NCBI GenBank assembly: GCA_023446155.1
Contig: JAEXIT010000011.1
Location: forward strand, 42,451 to 106,450
Length of the DNA stretch: 64,000 nucleotides
Direction: 5' to 3'
Source: Bacteroidota bacterium
GTDB lineage: Bacteria; Bacteroidota; Bacteroidia; Flavobacteriales; Flavobacteriaceae
The position numbers were made by a program, and so were the translations under genes. Under the pieces are notes generated by a model, which searched no databases, was not told the DNA's origin, and worked only from the letters and a program-made list of their open reading frames with translations. This document shows, one piece after another, positions 17,223-26,979 of the stretch (its first letter is position 1; each line of letters starts with the position of its first letter).

Positions 17223-17810
17223 ATGGGCAATATGAGTGCTAGTTTGGTTATAAGGTTACGCGAAGATGACGAATCTTGTTTCCGGGAAATTTATGATCAG
17301 TATGCCTTTAAAGTGTATTGCTTTGTAAAGAAATATACCAAACAGTCTGCCGATGCCGAAGATGTGACTCAAAATGTCTTTATCCATTTATGGAATTACC
17401 GGAAAAAACTCAATCCGGATGTAGCACTGGAATCGGTATTGTTTAAAAGCTCGAAACAGGAAATCTCCAAATGGTATCAAAAACAAAACCGGATTTTTAC
17501 AAGCGAGGAAAAACAGATCATTTCCGAAATGGATACCACTTACGAATCGGATGAGGTACTCGACTCCCGGTTTGAACAAATCGAACAGCTGTTACGTCAG
17601 ATCCCGGAAAAACGACGTAAAATATTTACACTGCACAAATTCGAAGAGCGTAGCTATAAAGAGATCGCTTCCGAAATGAATATGACCCCCGGTGCCGTGG
17701 CCAACCAGATTTCCAAAACACTCCAATATCTTAAAAAACATTCGGTGAAAAACAATGAGCTGTACTGGTTTCTCCTGATGTTTGTGCACCACGTTTATAT
17801 CGATTTCTGA
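17223..17810 (+). CDS. FecI-type ECF RNA polymerase sigma factor
   Basis: A 195-residue sigma factor: region 2 is EIYDQYAFKVYCFVKKYTKQSADAEDVTQNVFIHLWNYRKKL, region 4 is RQIPEKRRKIFTLHKFEERSYKEIASEMNMTPGAVANQISKTLQYLKKH. The Bacteroidota FecI subtype fits its position directly before a FecR-type anti-sigma gene and a TonB receptor with an STN domain. In such sets the receptor signals ligand uptake through FecR to this sigma, which transcribes the receptor operon. Confidence 0.94.
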   Translation: MGNMSASLVIRLREDDESCFREIYDQYAFKVYCFVKKYTKQSADAEDVTQNVFIHLWNYRKKLNPDVALESVLFKSSKQEISKWYQKQNRIFTSEEKQIISEMDTTYESDEVLDSRFEQIEQLLRQIPEKRRKIFTLHKFEERSYKEIASEMNMTPGAVANQISKTLQYLKKHSVKNNELYWFLLMFVHHVYIDF

Positions 17811-17965
17811 TTCGAAATTCCAATTGCCATTGTTATCGTAATGTATCCGATTGGACTGCTTTTTTAAATAATTATTAAGACTGCTTTTGCCCCGTGATAT
17901 TTCCTGTGATTTCCTGCTAATGTAAGTAAAACACCTATGTGTTGCGCAACATAAAAAAAAATGCA

Positions 17966-18814
17966 ATGAAATTGAATGGATTAAAAGAGACCTGGGACGA
18001 GATACCGCAACAGGGATTGTTACCGGAGGATACCAAACGCCGAATGTGGAGACGTATCCGAAAGGCGACTTTCAAACAGCCGGTAAAATGGTCCCGTTGG
18101 GCTGCTGCTGCTTGTGCCGCTTTGTTACTTTCGGTGGTCACCTATGAATTACTTTTTACAGAAAACCTATTTCCCGAAAAAACGGTTATCACACAAACAT
18201 TTCCAAATGATGTTCGCCTACTACGACTACCGGACGGCACCCGCGTTTGGATCAATGAGAATTCGAAACTGGAATATCCGGAAGTTTTTAACGGCAAACA
18301 ACGAAGCGTGACGCTTGTCGGCGAAGCTTTTTTCGAAGTAAAACGGGATCCTTCCAAACCGTTTGTCATTCATTCCGGACGTATCGAAACCACAGTATTG
18401 GGGACGTCTTTTAACGTAAAAGCCTATAAAGGAAAAGCACCTGTGGTAGCGGTTCGCACCGGAAAGGTAAAAGTAGCCAACAATACGACAACGGTCTTTT
18501 TGGAAAGAGGCTATGCCGCCGTATTTATGCCTACCAGTGAACGCCTTAAAAAACAAAAGATCACCCTGTTGGAACCGGAATGGAAGAAAACCCTGTTGGA
18601 TATCAACGGACTTACGCTCGAGCAGGTATTCCAGTTGTTGGAACCGGTTAAAGGGCTAACGATTACTTATGCCCGAGAGGATTTGAAAAAACTCACGATG
18701 CGCGGAACGTTACACACCCGCCAGCAAATTCCGGAAATGTTTGAGACCTTGTCTTTTGCTTTGGGGATTACCATTACCAAAACCGGAAATCAGGCCTATA
18801 CGATTAGTGATTAA
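17966..18814 (+). CDS. FecR-family anti-sigma factor
   Basis: A 282-residue inner-membrane protein; I use the ATG at 17966 (MKLNGLKETWDEIPQQ). One span (WSRWAAAACAALLLSVVTYELLF, about 36-58) separates a short cytoplasmic part from a periplasmic FecR domain (TFPNDVRLLRLPDGTRVWINENSKLEYPEVFNGKQRSVTLVGEAFFEVKRDPSKPFVIHSGRIETTVLGTSFNVKAY). The C-terminal DUF4974-type segment (LTLEQVFQLLEPVKGLTITY) contacts the receptor STN domain in known systems. It is followed by the receptor gene after 49 bases. Confidence 0.94.
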   Translation: MKLNGLKETWDEIPQQGLLPEDTKRRMWRRIRKATFKQPVKWSRWAAAACAALLLSVVTYELLFTENLFPEKTVITQTFPNDVRLLRLPDGTRVWINENSKLEYPEVFNGKQRSVTLVGEAFFEVKRDPSKPFVIHSGRIETTVLGTSFNVKAYKGKAPVVAVRTGKVKVANNTTTVFLERGYAAVFMPTSERLKKQKITLLEPEWKKTLLDINGLTLEQVFQLLEPVKGLTITYAREDLKKLTMRGTLHTRQQIPEMFETLSFALGITITKTGNQAYTISD

Positions 18815-18863
18815 ATAACAAATAAATTCTTAACGCTTAATACAAACAACACTTTTACAAATC

Positions 18864-21800
18864 ATGAACAACACTATTTTCAAGCGACTTCCGGCTTTGT
18901 TCCGGTTAACGCTTTTCGGATACTTTTTGGGAATGGCCAATCTGTTGGCACAAACCGGAACCGTATCGGTCGATTATAAAAATGCTTCCCCGAAAGAAAT
19001 CATCGAAAATCTGGAATCCCGAACACCGTATCGGTTTATTTATCAGAATAATACGGAGTTGAGTGCCCCACGGGTAAACCTGAAAAGGGAAAACATAGCG
19101 ATTGATGTTTTACTGGGCGAATTACAGCAGTTAACCACTCTGAATTTTAGACGAAACGGAAATAATATTGCCGTACACAACAGGGATGCGGCTAAAAAAA
19201 AAAGACAAGGGATAACCGGAAGAGTCGTTGATACTTATGGTGCGCCACTATACGATGCGATGGTGATTGCTCAACCCGGAGCAAAGCTCACCTTTACCGA
19301 TAATAATGGTGATTTTGTACTGGATCTGGAACCCGGAAATTATGCCGTGGAACTATCGGCTCAGGAGTTTACGACGCAGCTTATCGAAAATGTTCCGGTT
19401 CAGGAGGGACAGACAACTCCGTTAAACGTAGCGTTGAAGTCGGGCGCTCATAAAAATATCGCGTTGAATGAGGTGGTGATTAGCGTACAACAATACAAAT
19501 CGGCCGCATCGACTGAAGGTTTGTTACGCCAACAACGAAAAGCAGCGCAGTTTTCCGATGGAATTTCATCCGAACAAATTGCCCGTACACCGGATAACGA
19601 TGTCGGAAGTACCCTAAAACGAATCACCGGAATTACGACCGTCGACGATAAATATGTGGTGGTACGTTCGATGGGCGAACGCTGGAATCAGGCGGTAATG
19701 GACGGTGTAAATTTACCAAGTACCGATGCCCAGCAACAAAACTTTGCTTTTGATATTATTCCGACGGCTATGGTCGAAAGTGTGGTTGTGAGTAAAACCG
19801 CAACGCCCGATATGAATGCGAATTTCGCCGGAGGTTATGTGGAAGTGAAAACAAAAGATATCCCAAGGGAAGATTTTACCAGTATTACCATTGGGAATTC
19901 GTACAACAGCCGTAGCACGTTTAAAGAGCAACTTACCAAACAACGCGGGCGTTTTGATTATTTGGGTTTTGACGACGGAACGCGAAGCTATCCATCGCAG
20001 GTACACATTCCGACACCAACGGCGCAAGCCGGATCGGAAGCCTTTTTCCAACAATCCCGACAGTTTACACAGGATAATTTTTCGACCTATAAAAATGTGG
20101 CCGATCCGGGAATGTCGTTACAATTTGCCTTGGGTCGTGCTTTTGAAATGAAAGACAATAACCGTTGGGGATTTGTCGGTTCGATTATGTTCCGGAATAC
20201 ACAGACGACACTAGATATTGATCATACGGAAAGAGGAACCTATATGCACAATTCCTATTTTACACCCGAAACGGATCGCGGCTATTCCACATTACAGAAA
20301 TATGGATTTAAAAATTCCGGTGCATCCTATAATTTCAATTCGACTTTGGGCGGGATGTTAAATGCCGGAATTCAGTTAAAAAACAACCGGATTACCATGC
20401 GGAATACGTTGTTGCATATTTACGATAACCAGCTGACACAGATAACCGGTTGGAATTATTACGGAAGTAGTGTGGACGATATTCTAAATGGAACCGATCT
20501 GGCGGAAACGGAAGAAACCAACTATCCGGTTTTCCAGACCTTTTTGCAAAATAAAATCGAAGGAAACCATCGTTTTAATGACTTTGAAGTCAACTGGTTT
20601 GGAGCGTATAGCCGTGTTGATAAAGATACGCGTGATGCGACTTTCCTGACCAAGTTCCGCAAACGCGTAGGCGATGATATCCTGTTGTATCATCAGGTTT
20701 ATAACCCGGGTGCGAATATTGCCCGAGCCAATTTTAGCAATAGTGAAGACGATTATAACGTTGGCGTAAATATGAACCGTTCGTTTTCGATCGGATCGGT
20801 TAAAAATGATATTAAAGCCGGTTATTTCGGAACCTATAAACGCGCCACCAACTTTCAGGAACGTTCGCTTTTAAAAGTGGTCGGGCAAGGATCGGATCGC
20901 GCGGATGTCTATTATCCGTTATCGGAACTTTTGGATGGATCGCACTATTATTACGGCGGTTTTGGATGGGAAAAACTAAACTATTACGGCAGTGTTTACG
21001 AAGGTGAAGTGATCACTCATGCGCCTTTCCTGATGTTGGATCATAAATTCGGATCGTGGGTACGTGTGGTTTGGGGAATGCGTGCCGAAAGTTATGTGTA
21101 TAAAGAAATCTCGAGTCAGTCGGACAATGCAGCGCAGTTTGAAGGGGCTCAAAAAGACGATAAAGTATGGCAATACCTGCCATCGGTTAATATAACGGTA
21201 AGCCCGAATAGCCAAACAAATATCCGTTTGGGATATTCCAAAACGGTCATGCGTCCACAGTTTTCAGAGCGTTTAAAGATCCCGTATTTCGATCCGGTTC
21301 GCGGGGCTAAAGTACTCAACTGGACGGATGGAATTGTATCGTCCGTATCCGAAAATTATGATTTAAAATACGAGTGGTTCCCGTCGTTCGGACAGATTAT
21401 GTCGGTGGGATTGTACCATAAAAATATTCAGGATCCTATCGAAGCGGTAACGGTAATTGGTGGTGATGGCGGTTCGAGAAGTATTTACAATATGAACTCT
21501 CATAGTGCCAAACTTTGGGGAATGGAAGCCGAAATTCTTAAAAACCTGTCGTTTTTAGGGGAAGGGAAAGCCCTGGAACAAATTTACCTGTATGCCAATG
21601 CTGCAATCAATACTACGAAAGTAACCTCTTATGTAAAGATCGATGGAACCGGTGGTTTGTATGAAGCCGATCGTCCGCTTTTCGGGCAATCGCCGTATAC
21701 CTATAACCTCGGATTGGATTATATCGGCGACCGTTTAGGATTTAGCATCCGTCATAACGCTACAGGTGATCAATATATTTTGGTGGGATTTGATTACGAT

Positions 21801-22100
21801 GCGGAAGAAATCCGGTTGCCCTATGCCCAAACCGATGCTCAGGTGAGTTGCAAGTTCCTGAAAAATAAAAATCTGGAATTAAAATGCAATATAAAAAACC
21901 TGTTCGACAGTCCGATTGAGACGTATAACAACAAAAACAGTTATTCACATATTACGAATTCGGCGTATGGATCGAACCCGAGAGATCAGTACAGTCTTGG
22001 TGCCGGAGCGACGAACCGTTATGATGAAAATATCGACCGAAAGTTGTTCAAAGCCTTTACGGGAAGGACGATCAGTGTGTCGCTTAATTATAATTTTTAA
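18864..22100 (+). CDS. TonB-dependent receptor with STN domain (FecA-like signalling)
   Basis: A 1078-residue outer-membrane transporter. Order: signal peptide (about 1-30), STN domain (about 35-105, VSVDYKNASPKEIIENLESRTPYRFIYQ), carboxypeptidase-regulatory-like beta domain (about 115-205), TonB plug (about 220-340, RITGITTVDDKYVVVRSMGERWNQAVMDGVNLPSTD) and a 22-strand-type barrel ending in the aromatic ISVSLNYNF. The STN domain marks a transducer that talks to the adjacent FecR. No SusD gene follows, so it is not a polysaccharide-utilisation pair. Its substrate is unknown; the exported proteins downstream may supply it. Confidence 0.95.
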   Translation: MNNTIFKRLPALFRLTLFGYFLGMANLLAQTGTVSVDYKNASPKEIIENLESRTPYRFIYQNNTELSAPRVNLKRENIAIDVLLGELQQLTTLNFRRNGNNIAVHNRDAAKKKRQGITGRVVDTYGAPLYDAMVIAQPGAKLTFTDNNGDFVLDLEPGNYAVELSAQEFTTQLIENVPVQEGQTTPLNVALKSGAHKNIALNEVVISVQQYKSAASTEGLLRQQRKAAQFSDGISSEQIARTPDNDVGSTLKRITGITTVDDKYVVVRSMGERWNQAVMDGVNLPSTDAQQQNFAFDIIPTAMVESVVVSKTATPDMNANFAGGYVEVKTKDIPREDFTSITIGNSYNSRSTFKEQLTKQRGRFDYLGFDDGTRSYPSQVHIPTPTAQAGSEAFFQQSRQFTQDNFSTYKNVADPGMSLQFALGRAFEMKDNNRWGFVGSIMFRNTQTTLDIDHTERGTYMHNSYFTPETDRGYSTLQKYGFKNSGASYNFNSTLGGMLNAGIQLKNNRITMRNTLLHIYDNQLTQITGWNYYGSSVDDILNGTDLAETEETNYPVFQTFLQNKIEGNHRFNDFEVNWFGAYSRVDKDTRDATFLTKFRKRVGDDILLYHQVYNPGANIARANFSNSEDDYNVGVNMNRSFSIGSVKNDIKAGYFGTYKRATNFQERSLLKVVGQGSDRADVYYPLSELLDGSHYYYGGFGWEKLNYYGSVYEGEVITHAPFLMLDHKFGSWVRVVWGMRAESYVYKEISSQSDNAAQFEGAQKDDKVWQYLPSVNITVSPNSQTNIRLGYSKTVMRPQFSERLKIPYFDPVRGAKVLNWTDGIVSSVSENYDLKYEWFPSFGQIMSVGLYHKNIQDPIEAVTVIGGDGGSRSIYNMNSHSAKLWGMEAEILKNLSFLGEGKALEQIYLYANAAINTTKVTSYVKIDGTGGLYEADRPLFGQSPYTYNLGLDYIGDRLGFSIRHNATGDQYILVGFDYDAEEIRLPYAQTDAQVSCKFLKNKNLELKCNIKNLFDSPIETYNNKNSYSHITNSAYGSNPRDQYSLGAGATNRYDENIDRKLFKAFTGRTISVSLNYNF

Positions 22101-22259
22101 AGCCTTGCCTAACAAAATGTTATGGGAATATTACAGTGGTGTTACAGGTATTAAGAAACAGTTAAGCTTGATTGTATAGCGTGATATTTTGAAGGATACA
22201 AAGCTAATATAGATAGAAATAGATACTGTTTTGAAAAATTGCTTCTTTGAAAATTTAGA

Positions 22260-22556
22260 TCCGTCAGGATTAATTTCCGATGTATAAAACGTTCAATATC
22301 GATAACCATCGTGCAAACAACAGCCGAAAAGGAAGTATACGTTTTATCGTTCCGATGGGTCCTGTGGATCTGATAATAGTAAGGAAGCCTCGCGCTGTAA
22401 ACCTTTCACCGGATAAAATCCTGGCGGGGAAAGACGGAAACCAGGTGTTGAATGAGGGACGACCTCAAAAAAGAAAGGTCTAAGGAAAGAAAATTGCTGC
22501 CTTCCCAAAGACCTACTACTAAGCTAGCAGCAAATATACCAACAAATTACATTATT
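22260..22556 (+). other. Long structured leader of unknown class between receptor and lipoprotein genes
   Basis: The 456-base gap 22101-22556 has no supported gene; a 67-codon ORF in it has no family features. It can fold: CCTGG (22420-22424) with CCAGG (22441-22445), GACCT (22461-22465) with AGGTC (22476-22480), and the same AGGTCT (22476-22481) alternatively with AGACCT (22509-22514). TTGCTGC (22494-22500) can pair with GCAGCAA (22527-22533). I match it to no riboswitch class I know. Confidence 0.4.
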
Positions 22557-23849
22557 ATGAAAAAATTTTTTTTGTTAGTTGCCTCAGCTTTAACGCTGTT
22601 CTCGTGTCAGAATGATGAATCGGCCGATTCTTCTTTTAAAATGCAGGCTTCCGGAGCCGATTATACCGGATATCCGGCTGCAGTTCAAACGGTATCAGGT
22701 GATATTACTACAAGTACTACCTGGACCAACGACAAAGTTTGGGAAATCGAAGGCGTGGTTCGCGTTAAAAACGGAGCTATATTAACAATCCAGCCTGGTA
22801 CTTTTATCAAGGCAAAACCACTTGCTACGGGTATTGCTACCGGAGTATTGGTAATTACAAAAACTGGACAAATTGACGCTAAAGGAACTGTTGAAGCGCC
22901 AATTATCTTTACAAGTTATAACCTGTTAGACGGTAATGCTGCTACCGGTGCTACGCCAGGTGATTTTGGAGGTGTGGTATTATTAGGTGACGACGAAGTG
23001 AATAATGGTTTAAATACAAACGTAATCGAAGGTTTAGGTGATCAGCCAAACGTAACCGATTTCTATTACGGAGGTGGTAATCTTGCTCACAATGCCGGTA
23101 TTTTACGTTATATCCGTATCGAATTTGCAGGTCGTATCCTTGATGCCGTAAACGGTGTGGAAATCAACGGACTTACTTTTGGGGGTGTGGGTGCCGCTAC
23201 TAAAGTAGATCACATCCAGGTATCATACGGTAGAGATGACTCTTACGAGTTTTTCGGAGGAAAAGTAAGCGCTTCGCACTTGGTTTCATTTGCTGCTGAT
23301 GACGATAACTTCGATTTCGATTTAGGATATACAGGAAGCATCACAAAAGCAATCGCTATTGCCGATAAAAATTCAACACACAGTACCAGTTCCGGAAATC
23401 CGGATTCTAATGGAATCGAGTTAGACAACAACGCGTCAGGTACGGCTACTACTATCATCACAAGACCAAACATTTCTCAGATGTCTATCGTGGGAATGAG
23501 CAACCCTACGGATGCTGGTTTATATGAAAATGCAATCCACGTAAGACGTTTAGGTCAGATTTCACTTCAGGATGTAACGGTTACCGGTTATAACACAGGT
23601 ATCCGTTGGGAAGCACCTTCTGTAGCTTCAAGTTCTTCATGGAGTGCTGTAGCGGCGCACGCTTTCGTTACACCGGCAACAGCTTCTTTAGGTTTCGGTA
23701 ACAGTACGCATATGGATAACCCGGCTTTACCATTGGGAATTTCACAGCCGTTCTTTAACCTTGGATCATTTAACCTTTCCGGAAATACTGGTGCCTTTAA
23801 AACCGAGTCAGGATGGACAAGCGGATGGACAAAATTCAGCAATTTCTAA
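22557..23849 (+). CDS. Exported lipoprotein with right-handed-helix-like repeats
   Basis: A 430-residue lipoprotein starting at the ATG at 22557 (MKKFFLLVASALTLFSCQNDESAD, lipobox Cys near 17). The open frame extends 35 codons upstream, but that stretch is not protein-like. The body starts GDITTSTTWTNDKVWEIEGVVRVKNGAILTIQPGTFIKAKP and is rich in short beta repeats (IRIEFAGRILDAVNGVEINGLTFGGVG), as in Bacteroidota surface proteins that are often mislabelled multidrug transporters. It has no catalytic motif. It is the first gene after the TonB receptor and is likely a surface-exposed partner. Confidence 0.75.
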   Translation: MKKFFLLVASALTLFSCQNDESADSSFKMQASGADYTGYPAAVQTVSGDITTSTTWTNDKVWEIEGVVRVKNGAILTIQPGTFIKAKPLATGIATGVLVITKTGQIDAKGTVEAPIIFTSYNLLDGNAATGATPGDFGGVVLLGDDEVNNGLNTNVIEGLGDQPNVTDFYYGGGNLAHNAGILRYIRIEFAGRILDAVNGVEINGLTFGGVGAATKVDHIQVSYGRDDSYEFFGGKVSASHLVSFAADDDNFDFDLGYTGSITKAIAIADKNSTHSTSSGNPDSNGIELDNNASGTATTIITRPNISQMSIVGMSNPTDAGLYENAIHVRRLGQISLQDVTVTGYNTGIRWEAPSVASSSSWSAVAAHAFVTPATASLGFGNSTHMDNPALPLGISQPFFNLGSFNLSGNTGAFKTESGWTSGWTKFSNF

Positions 23850-23879
23850 TATCCTAAAGAGTTATAAAAAAGACAACCC

Positions 23880-23911
23880 GGCATGAGAAGTAGTGGCTTC
23901 TCATGCCTTTT
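23880..23911 (+). terminator. Hairpin between lipoprotein and T9SS-cargo genes
   Basis: GGCATGAGAAG (23880-23890) and CTTCTCATGCC (23897-23907) form a perfect 11-bp stem, 6-base loop, then TTTT. It may be a partial terminator or an mRNA processing/stability element within the operon. Confidence 0.7.
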
Positions 23912-23925
23912 AAAAAAACAAAAAA

Positions 23926-24771
23926 ATGAAAAAACAATTACTATTGGCAGCATTTGCTTTGGTGTCGGCAACAGCTTCGGCACAATTTACGATCTGGGAA
24001 GAAACGTTTAATAACAGTACTGCTTCCGACTGGTCGTTACAGGATCTCGACGGTAACGGTAGTAACTGGATCTCTCGTAAAAACATACAAATGGGCGGAA
24101 GTGGCGAAGTGATCGACGGAACAAAAAGTGTGTTGGGAAGTTACCATATCAACCTGACTAATGGTTCGCCTTTATCGGGAGACGAAAACAACTGGGCGGT
24201 TTCTCCGGTGATCGATCTTTCGTTTTACACCGGTTCCATTAAATTGATCATCAATGCGCAGACAGCCATCTACGACGGAACCCGCGATTTATTGGTATAT
24301 GTGGGGACATCTGCCGATCCAATGGTTTTACAAACGGGAACACCTACTGCCTTGTCGTTGGTTCGTACGACAAATGAAGGCGATTTTTTTCAGAATTATG
24401 AAGTCGACTTATCACAGTTTGCCGGACAAACGGAAGTGCATTTTGCCTTGGTTATGAATGCTTTGGTTAGCGTTGGAATCGAAGTAGATCAGGTGCATAT
24501 TACGGCTACGGATCTTCTTGGAGTGGATGAGGTTGCTACCACAAAATTTGCCATAAAACAAAACCCGGTAGCCGATCATCTGGAATTTGTATCCGGTACA
24601 AACGATATGACCAATGCGAATGTGTATGTGTACAATGCCTCTGGAATGTTGGTAAAAGAAGCCCGTTTTTCGGCCGATGCAATCGCAGTTAGTGAATTAC
24701 CGATAGGAGTTTATTTTGCAGTAATCGGAAATGGAAGCGTAACGGAAAAAATAAAATTCATCAAAAAATAG
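23926..24771 (+). CDS. T9SS cargo protein: choice-of-anchor J domain with type A sorting domain
   Basis: A 281-residue secreted protein. Signal peptide about 1-19 (LLLAAFALVSATASAQ). Residues about 22-195 form a cleaved-adhesin/choice-of-anchor J jelly roll (WEETFNNSTASDWSLQDLDGNGSNWISRKN ... NNWAVSPVIDL). Residues about 205-281 are a type A T9SS C-terminal sorting domain (FAIKQNPVADHLEF ... VYVYNASGMLVKEARF ... LPIGVYFAVIGNGSVTEKIKFIKK). It is therefore exported to the cell surface or medium. Its position after the TonB receptor suggests it binds or presents the receptor's substrate. Confidence 0.9.
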   Translation: MKKQLLLAAFALVSATASAQFTIWEETFNNSTASDWSLQDLDGNGSNWISRKNIQMGGSGEVIDGTKSVLGSYHINLTNGSPLSGDENNWAVSPVIDLSFYTGSIKLIINAQTAIYDGTRDLLVYVGTSADPMVLQTGTPTALSLVRTTNEGDFFQNYEVDLSQFAGQTEVHFALVMNALVSVGIEVDQVHITATDLLGVDEVATTKFAIKQNPVADHLEFVSGTNDMTNANVYVYNASGMLVKEARFSADAIAVSELPIGVYFAVIGNGSVTEKIKFIKK

Positions 24772-24802
24772 AGAATAGCATACCGTTTTAAAACAACACT
24801 AT

Positions 24803-25576
24803 ATGTATACAACAACATTGACGAAGTTCGGTCTTTTTACAGGAATAATTACGTTTTTGATTTCCTGCGACAATAATATGCTCCCGTATTATGAGGAGCA
24901 GTCGCCTGGGAAAATCGTAATTCGCGGTGTGGTGCAGGAGGATTCACTTCAGATTGTTTCCAATGGAGCACTTTTAAAAATCAATCAGCACGAAACACTT
25001 GGCGGGACCATTAGTAAAGATTATGAATTCGTTTATTATAACAGACAGGCGCGGAATATGGACGTACGGGTAAAAAACACACAGCAGCTTTTGGAGTCCT
25101 ACGCCTTTACGTCGGCAAAAAGTCCGGATACTTTGTCCTTTTTCTATAAACCGGGCTTGTGGATCAATGATGTATTGTCTTTTTCACCCGGAACCTTAAG
25201 TCAGCCGGGACGCACCGGTTATAAATTTATTTTTCCAACGCTGAATCGGTATTCCAATAGTAACTATGACGGTCCGATCGATGGTATTATCCGCAATTTG
25301 AGTGGACAAGTATTGGGTGTCGCTCAGAATATCACCAAAGAGGGGTTTAGCAATTTTGTGGAATTTCCATCTGCGGCACCACCAATCTTACGAATGGAAT
25401 TAGTAAAACACGGAACCACCGAATCGTACACAAGTAACGGGCAACCGGTAATTGTGGCTATGGTTATGCAAAACAATAAATCACGTCTGGTGGTACTGGA
25501 AGAAAAGCAGGATACCGGTGGCAATTTTTCAGGGGTACAGGGGACGCTGGATTTATGCGACTTTTTTCAATTTTAA
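24803..25576 (+). CDS. Hypothetical lipoprotein in the receptor operon
   Basis: A 257-residue protein with an N-terminal lipoprotein signal (FGLFTGIITFLISCDNN, Cys near residue 22). The rest is predicted beta-rich (GKIVIRGVVQEDSLQIVSNGALLKINQ ... SKSRLVVLEEKQDTGGNFSGVQGTLDLCDFFQF) and I recognise no family. It lies 31 bases after the T9SS cargo and 14 before an S41 protease gene, so it is in the same operon. Surface or periplasmic anchoring is predicted; function unknown. Confidence 0.7.
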   Translation: MYTTTLTKFGLFTGIITFLISCDNNMLPYYEEQSPGKIVIRGVVQEDSLQIVSNGALLKINQHETLGGTISKDYEFVYYNRQARNMDVRVKNTQQLLESYAFTSAKSPDTLSFFYKPGLWINDVLSFSPGTLSQPGRTGYKFIFPTLNRYSNSNYDGPIDGIIRNLSGQVLGVAQNITKEGFSNFVEFPSAAPPILRMELVKHGTTESYTSNGQPVIVAMVMQNNKSRLVVLEEKQDTGGNFSGVQGTLDLCDFFQF

Positions 25577-25590
25577 AATAGAACGGAAAA

Positions 25591-26937
25591 ATGAGAAGTT
25601 GGCTCGTATTATTCGGAGGGTTATTGTTTTTCGGAGGACTGATCTCTTGTGAGCACGACGATGCAGTGCTGTATGAAGAAGGAACACATGCCTATGTCAA
25701 TCAATGGATGTACGAACAGATGAAACGCTATTATTTGTGGAATGGGAATTTACCGACGGCAACCGATTTGTCGGTATTTCCAAAAGATTATTTCGAGCAA
25801 TTGCGCCATCCGGACGATCCGTTTTCGTATACAATCCATCCGACATTGCCGGAAACCCTCCCCAAAACCCTGCGAGGGAAATTTGGTTTCGATATCGCTT
25901 TTATAAACCATCAGGGACAGGTATACGGAGTGGTACTCTATGTCCTTTCGGGATCACCGGCTCAAAATCACGGCTTATCCCGTGGCGATCTGATCACAAC
26001 GTTTAACGGAGTGGCTGTAAACAACAGTAATTATAATACATTATATCAGGAGTTGGTTCAATCCGGGACGGCTATAGTCGATCGGGTTCGATATGATCCG
26101 CAATCCGGTTTTTCAAACCCGGTACATCAGGAAATTGGTTCCGGATATACTTTCGGACAACCGCTTTTAAAACGAATCGTGACATTGGAAAACAAGCGAA
26201 TAGGGTATCTTATGGTACCTCATTTTGATACCGGAATGGCCGGGACTTTTTTACAGGCTTTTCAGGAATTTAAAAATCAGTCGGTTACCGAAATGATTGT
26301 GGATTTGCGCTATAATGGTGGCGGTGATATCGCCTCGGCTGCGGCACTAAGTGTTTTACTGGCGTCCCAAATAGAACCGGGAAATTTATTTATCCGATAC
26401 CGCGGCAATGCCAATGGCGGGACGGTATCCCAATCGTTTGCGGAGGCTTTGGCGATGAACGAATCGCAGGTGGATTTTACAACTTTGCGGGCCGTTCATC
26501 CACAATTACAACGGATATATATATTGTGTGGTAACCGGACCGCTTCGGCTTCCGAAATTATCATCAACAATCTGAAACCCTATATGGAAGTGATCACGAT
26601 TGGTGAAAAGACCGTTGGGAAAGATGTCGCCGGATTTCCGGTTCAGGATAATCGCAATCCCAATCAGCCGGGATGGATTTTGTATCCGTCAATTTATAAA
26701 GTATACAATGCAAACGATCAGGGAAATTATAACGGCGGCATTGCGCCCGCAGTCCCGGTTAATGAGCTGGAAGCTCTTGCCGTACTGCCATTGGGCGATC
26801 CGCAGGAATTACTGCTGCAAAAAGCACTACAACACATTTTAGGACACGGAAATAAGACAACATCGCCTCAAACGGTTTCGCTACCGTTATCGCATATCGA
26901 TACGGAGGGAATCCCTTTACTGCCATCGGCATTATAG
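25591..26937 (+). CDS. S41-family serine protease lipoprotein (PDZ + catalytic domain)
   Basis: A 448-residue exported protease. The lipobox LISC places the lipidated Cys near residue 20. A PDZ domain lies at about 88-170 (YVLSGSPAQNHGLSRGDLITTFNGVAVN), then the S41 core (MIVDLRYNGGGDIASAAAL). The catalytic Ser is S319 in TASASE and the Lys K344 in GEKTVGKD, 25 residues apart as in Tsp. It looks active. Being in the TonB receptor operon, it may process a surface protein or peptide before uptake. Confidence 0.92.
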   Translation: MRSWLVLFGGLLFFGGLISCEHDDAVLYEEGTHAYVNQWMYEQMKRYYLWNGNLPTATDLSVFPKDYFEQLRHPDDPFSYTIHPTLPETLPKTLRGKFGFDIAFINHQGQVYGVVLYVLSGSPAQNHGLSRGDLITTFNGVAVNNSNYNTLYQELVQSGTAIVDRVRYDPQSGFSNPVHQEIGSGYTFGQPLLKRIVTLENKRIGYLMVPHFDTGMAGTFLQAFQEFKNQSVTEMIVDLRYNGGGDIASAAALSVLLASQIEPGNLFIRYRGNANGGTVSQSFAEALAMNESQVDFTTLRAVHPQLQRIYILCGNRTASASEIIINNLKPYMEVITIGEKTVGKDVAGFPVQDNRNPNQPGWILYPSIYKVYNANDQGNYNGGIAPAVPVNELEALAVLPLGDPQELLLQKALQHILGHGNKTTSPQTVSLPLSHIDTEGIPLLPSAL

Positions 26938-26979
26938 CCCGGCGATGTTTATATAATAACAGTCTTTTAGTTTAATCAT

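Noticed and set aside
22280..22483. 67-codon ORF in the receptor-lipoprotein gap
   Set aside because: No family features, no hydrophobic or domain pattern, and it coincides with the foldable leader.
22260..22556. Known riboswitch (TPP, cobalamin, SAM, c-di-GMP)
   Set aside because: None of the conserved boxes of those classes is present in the leader.
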